A stretch of 64,000 bases of DNA from Mercenaria mercenaria (Eukaryota > Mollusca > Bivalvia > Venerida > Veneridae), in NCBI RefSeq assembly GCF_021730395.1, contig NC_069368.1, forward strand, positions 66,159,501 to 66,223,500, written 5' to 3'. The position numbers and the translations under genes are program-made. The notes below the pieces were generated by a model that was not told where the DNA came from, ran no database searches, and saw only the letters and a list, made by a program, of their open reading frames with translations. Shown piece after piece: positions 56,324 through 64,000 of this stretch; the first letter of the stretch is position 1; each line of letters opens with the position of its first letter.

Positions 56324-57166
56324 GTAAGTGATATTCAGAGGTCCATTTTTGAAATGGTTATTGTAATCTTCTTTCCAAACATTCATAATGGTACTTGTAA
56401 ACTATTTCTAGGAAATGTGTAATTGCAGGTATGCCCTCAAACTGTTAGTTGTATATAACTTTCCCAAACATTCTCGAATTATCACTAGGACCAATATAAT
56501 TTTTGGTGGGACATACATTCCCATAGACAGTCAAGAGCAAAATGAGCCATAAGTTCTATGTGGTTTCTTGTTTAATTGAGCGTAAATATCACATATTTGA
56601 GCAATTTAATTGGTCCATTCACTCGGAGGAAAAAAATCACAACCAATTGACAGGCTGTCAACTAAAACCATTCTAAATCACAACAATGTTCTAACTATCA
56701 TAAGTACTTGAAAGGTTATTTAATCTAAATTCAAGTTTTAAGACATGAACAACATTTGCACATAATTACCTCAAAGTTGGTAACATTTGCACAAGTTATG
56801 CAACTAACAGTTTGAGGACGTACCTGCAGTTACATATTTACTATAGTAATCAATTAATAACAACAACTATTACTTTGTGAGAACTTGAATCATTACTGTG
56901 CTTGCTGTTTGCAACATTTTTGTCATATTTTGAATTCCCAAAAGGGTGGAAAATATTAATTACTTTGTGCATGAATGATACCGTGAGCCATGATTGAATC
57001 GGGTGCAAGGGATGTAAGAAGTTGGCAGTTTCTTCCTGAGTATTAAAGTATAGTACTGGTTCTTCCCAGTGTTGATGTTAAGGTAAACTTCCCAACTGTA
57101 AATAACTGAAATACCTAACAACGAGCATATTAAATCCATCAATATTAGTAAATAAATCTTGATTAT
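56324..57166. other. Intron-like sequence, no gene seen
   Basis: AT-rich. GCAGGTATGCCCTCAAACTG then TTAGTTG near 56426 and its inverted counterpart GCAACTAACAGTTTGAGGAC then GTACCTGC near 56800 form an inverted pair ~375 bp apart, which may mark a small decayed transposon. Confidence 0.45.
56426..56829 (+). mobile_element. Possible short inverted-repeat element
   Basis: GCAGGTATGCCCTCAAACTG plus TTAGTTG at the left pairs with CAACTAACAGTTTGAGGACG plus TACCTGC at the right (about 23 of 27 bases). The interior is non-coding and AT-rich. It sits inside the putative intron between exons D and E. TA lies inside the paired ends, so target duplication is unclear. Confidence 0.5.
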
Positions 57167-57690
57167 TATACCCCCATACATGAGTATGGGGGTATACTGG
57201 TTTCAGGTTGTCTGGCCTTCTGTCTGTAGATTGAATCTTGCACACACGCTTTTTCTAAGACCCCTGTTTAGACTTTAATGATACTTACAGAAGTGATCAG
57301 TACTAATCTGCTATGTTTTGGGTCAATGGGTCAAAGTCAAGGTCACAGGGGCCGGAAATAGTGAAATATTGTGAGCACTTTATCTCCAAAACCCCTGGTC
57401 AGAATTAATAATACTTCATAAAAGTTGCCAGTATCATGTCATAAATGTGCATGGTCGCTGTTTTGGATCAATTTGTCAAAGGTCAAGTTCACAGGGACTC
57501 GAGATATTAAGATCTTGTTTTTGCTAATCTCCAAAACCCCTGGTCAGAATTTATTGATACTTTACAGAAGTGATGTGAAGTACCAAGACCTGCTGTGCAT
57601 GTTTTTGAGTCAATATATTTCATGTACTATGTCAAGGCCATTTTAATCGGGGGTATTAATCACCATCAGTAATAGCTCTAGTTAACAACT
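57167..57690 (+). repeat. Hairpin-headed modular repeat with a perfect 13-bp stem
   Basis: TATACCCCCATAC (57167-57179) and GTATGGGGGTATA (57184-57196) form a perfect stem with a 4-nt loop. Modules of ~145 bp follow (CTCCAAAACCCCTGGTCAGA near 57390 and 57530; TCAAAGTCAAGGTCACAGGG near 57332). The end ATCGGGGGTATTAATCACCA then TCAGTAATAGCTC is typical of this family. The frame at 57425-57646 is a by-product. Confidence 0.72.
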
Positions 57691-58057
57691 AATGTAGCCT
57701 AATATCTACGCAACACTCAACAAGAAAGTAGATCAGCTTGGAGGCCATAGATAAAGAAAAAAATCCTATGTTAATGACTTGGTCATGTTCAAAGATCATT
57801 TGTCAACTTGAGTTGGTAATGTAATTGTCCTTTAATATACTCTCCAAGTCTTACATCAAAAATGGTTCTGAATAGACAAGTGTGCTGATCACAGAGGATA
57901 GTCAAACACCTTGTCTGATGGACAGCTCTTTTTATTATCAACTATATGATTTGAATAATCAAGCGGTTTTTGTGCTTTGTGGCATACCAATGTGTTTTTT
58001 TTGTTTTTTTTTTCAAATTTCATTTGTGACAATTAAGCGTACTTGCGTTATTTGCAG
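57691..58057. other. Intron-like sequence upstream of candidate exon E
   Basis: AT-rich with a T-run near 57995-58010 that may serve as part of a polypyrimidine tract; no further gene signal. Confidence 0.4.
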
Positions 58058-58157
58058 TGTGAATTTCTTTGAGGACGTCAGTAAAGAAAGTGTCACCTCA
58101 GATAAGGACCTGGATAATGGTGAAGATGAAGGTTATGTTCGACACAGTGGGGATTAA
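58058..58157 (+). CDS. Candidate host exon E, acidic C-terminus
   Basis: The acceptor TGCGTTATTTGCAG is followed by a frame that joins exon D in phase 2: (N)VNFFEDVSKESVTSDKDL, DNGEDEGYVRHSGD, then TAA at 58155-58157. Just past the TAA the sequence still looks coding: ESDSSMSS in the same frame, then, one frame over, YHSDNESGKANKENIKTAK, VVESHDNADENLDNDKDTDI, CHYLL and a stop at about 58316. So the natural end may be near 58316, with this copy carrying a stop and a frame change. The Asp/Glu/Ser-rich composition fits a disordered acidic tail. Confidence 0.45.
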
Positions 58158-58374
58158 GAAAGTGACAGTAGTATGAGCAGTATCATTCAGATAATGAAAG
58201 TGGAAAAGCAAATAAAGAAAACATAAAGACTGCGAAAGTTGTCGAATCACATGACAATGCTGATGAAAATCTAGATAATGACAAAGATACGGACATTTGT
58301 CATTACTTACTTTGATAAAAAGTTCCCATAATGCATCCCATCACCCAGACATGCTTATAACAAGAGATTTTGCA

Positions 58375-58745
58375 TAATTTTTATCGTCGCCGATGAAATC
58401 GGGAGGGTTGCATTGAAATGGCATTGTCCGTCTGTCTGTCCGTCCATCTGCAGCCATTTCTCAGTAACTAGCAGGTAGAATTTCATGAAACTTAAAATAA
58501 ACATGAACTAACATACTACGATAATGCCCGTCAAGTTTTGTTTTGATTGGTTAATTTCTCTTAGAGTTATTGCCCTTGATTTAATGAAAAATGTCCGTCC
58601 GCAGCCATTTCTCAAGTAACTAGCAGGTAGAATTTCATGAAACTTGAAATAAACATGAACCACCATACTGCGATGATGCCCATCAAGTTTTGTTTGGATT
58701 CAATTTCCGTTAGAATTGTTGCCTTTAAATTGTTTAAAAATCCAC
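58375..58745 (+). repeat. Modular repeat with weak hairpin head, two ~165-bp modules
   Basis: It starts TTTTTATCGTCGCCGATGAA then ATCGGGAGGG, then TGTCCGTCTGTCTGTCCGTC. GCAGCCATTTCTCAGTAACT then AGCAGGTAGAATTTCATGAA occurs at about 58450 and again at 58602. Same architecture as the other hairpin-headed families. Confidence 0.6.
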
Positions 58746-58869
58746 AGATTTGTACATAACAAACCAACAATTTCATTAAACTGCTTTCATTCTTTTCCAT
58801 GAACATTTATTATAAACATTAGAAGTTGTGTACCCACACCTGGTCACCACAAATAGTTCCTTCTATTAT

Positions 58870-59100
58870 TTTTTTTTTTCAAACCTTCCAGGAATATATA
58901 TCAACATGCAAAGTTATACAATTGTACTGTTCCCCCATCTCACTCTCCATTCAGTCATGCCCACCATCCCGGCATGCATACCCCTCCTCCCCCTCCATCC
59001 AATTTTTTTTGTCATTTTTAATTTCCCATCAATATTTATAATCAACGTGAAGTTTTGTACACTCCTCCACCCCCCCCCCCCCCCCCCCCCCACCACTCTC
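58870..59100 (+). repeat. C-rich low-complexity tract with a run of 22 C
   Basis: A pyrimidine-rich stretch (CCCCTCCTCCCCCTCCATCC) leads to 22 consecutive C at 59070-59091. The 132-codon frame across it (58828-59226) is proline-rich only because of this tract. Confidence 0.9.
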
Positions 59101-59339
59101 CCCACATTAACTAATAAAAATATTTGCTTCTTAGCAACATCCTTAACTTTTTGCAGGATATATTTTTTACATATTTACAAACCCTTTCGGCCGGGGATAC
59201 CAATTCATCGGATTTGCTTGTTATAGATACTGTTAGTATGAATATTCTACAATAAGTATTTATGACTTAATAGGCTACATTGAAGCAATGTGACTATAGT
59301 TTTCGAATTAAATTTCCTGTTCAGGAATTCTACATATTT
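59101..59339. other. No gene seen
   Basis: AT-rich spacer between the C-run and the next modular repeat. Confidence 0.35.
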
Positions 59340-60490
59340 GTTTTAGTTCTTATACCCCTGGTGTATAGTGATTGAACTGTACCCATGGCAGATAGCGATT
59401 GAAATATCTGTTGTTTTTTTTCAGCCCGTACATCCATCTATGTGAGGTCAAACAGTTCGCCCGAGGAAATACACTAATGTAAAGATTACTTGAACAGTTA
59501 TGACATTAGAATGTTGACAGTCCAGTGTCACCCAGTCTGACCTTGACCTTCTTACAAAACCCGAACAAGGGGATATACTGGATTCAGCTTGTCTTTTTGT
59601 CTGTCTGGGTGTAGAATCAACTCCTACAGTTTTGGCAGGATTTCTTTCAAACTTTCACAGATGAACAACCTTAACATATAGATGTGCATGAAGGAAGGAA
59701 TTCACGTATTGATGATTTCTGCCAGAATTATGGCCCTTTGTTTTTTCATCTATTTAATATATAGTGAAAAATTTTGTAAAGGCAACTGCTCCTTCGGCTT
59801 TGGCAGGATTTTACTTCAAACTTTCACAAATGAACAACCTGAACATGTAGATGTGTGTAGAGGAAAGAATGTACGCTGCGACAATGTCTGCAAGAATTAT
59901 GGCTCTTTGTTCTTTCATCCAATATGTTGTATATAGTGAAAAATTGGTTCGTAGCATTGTCTTACGGTTCTTAACCAAAACTGTTCAAAATGTATCCCTG
60001 GGGTGAATAAGAGGCCCTGCCCTTGGGATCCCAAGTATTATATAGACTTAAATAGGCAAAAAAATCTTCCTGTCTAAAACCACATGACCTAGGCTTTTGA
60101 TATTTTGGTATGATGCATTGCCTAGTAGTCATCTACCAAATTGTTCAAATTATACCCCTGGGGTTAAAAGAGGCCCCGCCCCGGGGTCATTTAGTTATGA
60201 GTTATATTGGAAAATAATTATCTGATCCTATTTCCAAGACTGTTTGATTTTAATTAACTGATGATTTAAGTTATATGATGTCACTTGACTGTGACCATGA
60301 CCTGCTGACCTACTTTCTTGTTTTTTTTAACATACAGCCTATAAATTTGGATGATATACACAGTTTTGAACACCGATCGTAAAACTGAATTTCATTGACC
60401 ATGAATGTGACCTGCTGACTTACTTAGTATTTGTAGCTCATATTACTCAGGTGAGCAAACCAGGATCATCATGACCCTCTTGTTTCATAG
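59340..60490 (+). repeat. Mixed modular repeats ending in CATGACCCTCTTGTTT
   Basis: A pair of ~185-bp modules (CGGCTTTGGCAGGATTTTAC, TTCAAACTTTCACAAATGAA, CAAGAATTATGGCTCTTTGT) starts near 59630 and 59810. They are followed by a second kind (TGTTCAAANTATACCCCTGG, AGAGGCCCCGCCC) near 59990 and 60145. The block ends at 60441-60485 with CTCAGGTGAGCAAACCAGGA then TCATCATGACCCTCTTGTTT. Frames inside are by-products. Confidence 0.65.
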
Positions 60491-60740
60491 ATTGGTATAA
60501 AGTGATATAGTGAAAAATTCTGTCTTGTTAGCACTGGTTTTACAGAACTACTGCACATTTTGCGTCATAGCGGCGTGAGGGGGCTATTTATCACTACTGC
60601 GACAAAGCTCTAATTAGCACTGCATTTATTCAGTTTTATGAAAGCAAGTTTAAAACGTGTTTCGGAAATAATAATTAATCGATCAAAACAGAAACTACAT
60701 TTAAAGATAGCTTGGAACATCCTTGATAACCATGTGACTA
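60491..60740. other. No gene seen
   Basis: Spacer. Part of the frame at 60638-60847 lies here and runs on into the next repeat head. Confidence 0.35.
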
Positions 60741-61511
60741 ATTATACCCCCACTACCATAGGTAGGGAGACGGTATATAGGAATCCCTTTGTCCCATCTG
60801 TCAGTCGTTCGGTTGCTTCGTCTGTCTGGAAATTATCTGGGCTATAACTTCCAAATGCATTAAAAGAATTTAAAATACTTTGGCACAAATGTTAACCGAT
60901 ATGAGATGGTGTGTCGCTTTCAAGAACTGGATAACTACCTTTAAGGTCAAGGTTGTACATTGAGGTAAAAGGTCAAAATAGAGTACTTTATTGTTTGTCT
61001 GGGCTCTATCTTTCCCATGCATTGTAAGATTTAGAAATAACTTGGCACAAATGTTAACCTATATGAGACGGTGTGTCGTGCACAATAATCAGATGGCTAC
61101 CTTTTAGGTTAAGGTCATAATTTGAGATCAAAGGTCTAAATAGAGAGCTTTATATTGTTTGCTAATTTCCCCATGCACTGAAGGATTTTTAAATGACTTT
61201 GCACAAATGTTAACCTATCTGAGACGTTGTGTCGCGCACAAAAACAGGATGACTACCTTTCAGTTCAAGGTCAAACTCTGAGGTCAAAAACGAGCATTTT
61301 ATTGTTTGTTTAGGTTTTAACTTCCGAATCCATTGAAGGAATTCAAACTAACTTGTCACAGTTGTTAACCTATATGAGATGGTGTGTTACACGCAAGAAC
61401 TGGATGGCTACCTTTAAGGTCAAGGTCATGCCAAACAGTCAGATGTCAAAATAGACCACTTTATAGTTTCTTTGGGCTGTAACTTCTCAATGCATTCAAG
61501 GATTTCGAATT
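60741..61511 (+). repeat. Modular repeat array, ~160-bp units, cut by the LTR
   Basis: The head region AATTATACCCCCACTACCAT then AGGTAGGGAGACGG forms a weak hairpin. Four units carry TTGGCACAAATGTTAACCTA, TATGAGACGGTGTGTCG and TTTAAGGTCAAGGTC-like phrases near 60880, 61045, 61200 and 61360. The array stops abruptly at the start of the LTR at 61513. Confidence 0.7.
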
Positions 61512-61512
61512 A

Positions 61513-63255
61513 TGTCACAAATTGACATACGGGCCTTATTTTATCAGAAGTGTAAATGCAGGTATTGCATCATCTTTTTGTAAATTTTGAGTTATTGAGG
61601 TAACTGTCAGATTTTACGCATAAAATACCTCTAATGTTTTTCTGTATTTCATAACTTAAATTTCCATGTAAATTTCATTAAATTCGGTTCAGTAATAAGA
61701 AAGTTGATATTTTATAAACTTCAGTAATTTATGTTTTTATCCCAAAAACCACTATAATGGGCCTAAAATTGTCAATTTCAATCCGCGCCAATGTAGTCGG
61801 ATTTCCCGGCTATATCGTGAATCCCGTGAAAATAGAAATAGCCAGAGCTCACGACTAGGCGGTGAATCCCATGAAATATAGTATTTGGCGGGACATTACC
61901 CTTTAAATAGACTGGACTAGATATGCCTTGCGCACACCACCTTCCGACATTATAGACGAATCTATGTCTGATTAATTTTTCTTGTTAGAAATTTATGCTC
62001 GATCGAGGTAAGAAATTTATTTGTTAGATTTTTGTATGATTTTTGCATTACGATTTTTATTTGGTAAATTTTTATGCATTCTACAGAATTCTGTAACATT
62101 TACTTTTCGGCATGTAATTTTAGCTAGTTTCGGTATGTCAGGATAATACATTAAATTTTTCAGACTTTTTGTTAATTATTTGGAAAGAGGAGTCTAAAAT
62201 GTTTCGTTCATATAAGATGTAAAATTTGTACTGAAATTTGTAACATGATATTTATAAAGTACTCTGTTTTAAAAACTTATGTCAAACATTTCATTGTTAT
62301 GGAACTCCGATACTGCATTGCACTGTAATGTATAAATCTATATGGCAAGTCTAGTACCATGTATGTAATATATTATTGTAATTTGAAATTGTGTGCCAGT
62401 CTATAGCATATACATACTATGTCCGTTTTGTTGTATGGCATTTGATGCTATATCGATACCAACTATGATATAACATTTGATTTACATTGAATTTTGTTAA
62501 TTTGTAGTTGTAAATAATAGCTGCAGTTTATCATTTCCATTACTATATTTTTCATCATACACTTCTCATATCTTTTTCATACTTTGACTTTAGTCTTTTA
62601 AGTAAGTAATTTTTGTAATAATGGAAGTAATAAGTGACGTATTTTAATCACGTGACGTCTGACCTTAGTAGCACATATAATTTTTATAAGTAGCACGTAT
62701 TATTTATGGGAGCCTACGGAGGTATGGTGTACCCAAAGGAGCAGTTTTATGCCCTCACTTATTTGTTTTGCTATGGTGCTTACCATATGTTATATATTTT
62801 AGCTTCTTCCGCCACACGATTTTTCCTGGTGATGTCATAACCCGGAAGTACAATGCCCGAGGTTCACTTGTCTTCACTCGCCTGGATGTGATATTCCCAG
62901 CGCAGAGCTTTCGTCCCATGGTTGTGCCGTAAACCGCAAAGACGCTGATTTTTGTTATCCTCTGAAGTCAGCTCAGGGATGCAATCACCTACAACCATAG
63001 GAAGCCAAAACGGAATCAACGTATTCACGGTTTAAAGGGACTTGATTTAGAGATACGTTTATATATGGTTTGTGCTACCTAAAGTTCGCAATTAAATTAA
63101 AGAACTGTGTCACATCACTTTAAACTGGAATTGTAAGAACTTTGTATCTGGTGATACTGAGCATTGATTTTTTTTTCTTTCTTTCTTGTAATCAGTTTTT
63201 TTTCATATCCTCTATTCATTGTTAATAATCATCTGATGTAAATAAATTTGTAATT
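61513..63255 (+). mobile_element. Second copy of the 1.8-kb LTR, incomplete at its 3' end
   Basis: Begins TGTCACAAATTGACATACGG after ...TTCGAATTA and tracks the copy at 30951 to the AATAAATTTGTAA segment. It then gives way to LINE sequence instead of its expected TGTCACA end. About 93% identical to the other copy by eye over the first 430 bp. It inserted into the ~160-bp module array. Whether the missing end lies beyond the LINE piece is not visible. Treated as a fossil LTR. Confidence 0.85.
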
Positions 63256-63259
63256 TTTT

Positions 63260-64000
63260 TTCTATAAAGACTGGTACGAAAAGGGAAAAAAGCATTTGTT
63301 ATTTGATTACAGAACAAAACCTTTCTATACTTTTGACGAATTAAAATTTTTATATAATATAGAAAACAATCAATTCTTGAAGTACTACAATCTTATAGCA
63401 AGCATTCCACAAACTGTTAAACAGGCGCTTAAGCAAGAGAATATATCGTATGCACGAAATGAATTACTTATAGATAAATTAAGAAAGACAAAAGAACCAA
63501 ATAAACTACTTTACGACACGCAAAGAAGAAACAGACCAAAACCAATAATTAAGTCGGAAATGAAATGGTCAGCGATTATATCAGAGAACCCCTCTTGTTG
63601 GTCAAACATATGCATGCAATCACAGAAAGCAACAATAGATACAAAAATACGAAGTTTTCAATACAAACATCTGATGAGAATTCTCCCAACAAACAAATCA
63701 TTATTTAAATACAAATTAACAGGATCAAATTTATGTTATTTCTGCAATATGCATGTTGAAACATTAGAACATATGTTTTGGGAGTGTAACTGTGTACAAC
63801 AACTATGGAACAAACTACATATGTACCTTGACAAGAAAAATCTCAAAATACAACTTAGCTTAGAGGTAGTCAGTTTTGGTATCGCTGAAAGGAACGTAAA
63901 ACGAAAAAATGTGATAAACTTTATAATATTTCTAATGAAATCTTACATTTTTCAAATCAAAAATAGAAAACAAACACTCAGTTTTGACAGTTTCATATCA
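63260..64000 (+). CDS. L1-like LINE ORF2 C-terminal part, open to the window edge
   Basis: The frame containing GAC at 63269 is open for about 245 codons without a stop: DWYEKGKKHLLFDYRTKPFY near the start, then YARNELLIDKLRKTKE, SEMKWSAIISENPSCWSNI, TKIRSFQYKHLMRILPTN and the knuckle CYFCNMHVETLEHMFWEC (C-x2-C-x7-H-x4-C), followed by VQQLWNKLHMYLDKKN. This is the zf-RVT-type C-terminal region of L1-like reverse transcriptases, lying after the polymerase. The polymerase itself is absent, so the copy is 5'-truncated. It abuts the LTR directly, so it inserted into it or joined it by rearrangement. Absence of stops suggests a fairly young insertion. The 3' end is outside the window. Confidence 0.82.

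Noticed and set aside
58828-59226. Proline-rich 132-codon frame
   Set aside because: Produced by the C-rich tract and a run of 22 C.
60256-60270. Hammerhead ribozyme core (CTGATGA) as found in some Penelope elements
   Set aside because: Isolated CTGATGA words occur here and near 58260, but no partner GAAA with stems was found.
30951-63255. The two LTR copies as the ends of one 32-kb retrotransposon
   Set aside because: The first copy has its own 5-bp duplication on both sides, so it is a complete solo LTR. The interval holds LINE-free host and repeat sequence rather than retrotransposon genes.

Overview
The window looks like a gene-poor stretch of an invertebrate nuclear genome, most probably a marine bivalve mollusc. 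It is AT-rich and has no prokaryotic-style gene packing. Long stretches are built from diverged dispersed repeats whose hallmark phrases (AAGGTCAAGGTCAC, GAGACGGAGTGTCATGCG, CATGACCCTCTTGTTT) I associate with clam and mussel genomes. A tRNA-Ser/Leu-headed SINE of the kind found in molluscs occurs four times. Species cannot be fixed from sequence alone. Most long open frames are chance translations of repeats; nearly all recognisable protein-coding material is transposon-derived and decayed.

Layout. 1-4.4 kb: old tandem modules and a 5'-truncated SINE with a perfect 13-bp target duplication. 4.5-7.1 kb: a decayed Penelope-like reverse transcriptase with its GT-rich 3' end. 7.1-21.1 kb: small foldback/MITE elements, a TTAA-flanked 1.09-kb non-autonomous transposon inside a long array of ~145-bp modules, several hairpin-headed modular repeats and a ~360-bp tandem family. 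21.2-25.9 kb: a nearly full-length but broken LINE on the minus strand, with ORF1, APE endonuclease, reverse transcriptase, CCHC knuckle and a short tandem tail. 27.1-28.0 kb: a degenerate minisatellite. 30.3-32.9 kb: a pogo/Tigger-like inverted-repeat element with a 1.8-kb solo LTR nested in it (5-bp target duplication). 34.1-41.9 kb: a 7.8-kb structure with CACTGC ends and long inverted arrays of the octamer TATACGGG, which has collected at least five smaller elements. 44.06-45.12 kb: a mariner with good terminal repeats whose transposase has lost its catalytic core. 45.8-46.2 kb: a GIY-YIG endonuclease relic of a Penelope-like element. 46.2-61.5 kb: modular repeat arrays, among which lie the only candidate host exons (about 48.8-58.2 kb). 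61.5-64 kb: a second copy of the 1.8-kb LTR, cut off by an L1-like LINE 3' domain that stays open to the window edge.

The genes do not form a pathway. What can be read is a history: LINE machinery moved the SINEs, cut-and-paste elements left inverted-repeat remnants, and insertions nest inside one another. The best leads for something undescribed are the 7.8-kb element with mirrored TATACGGG arrays, the set of unrelated repeats that share an architecture (hairpin head, repeated modules, CTCTTGTTT-like end), and the possible decaying multi-exon gene between 48.8 and 58.2 kb. No computation was possible; identities are by-eye estimates.
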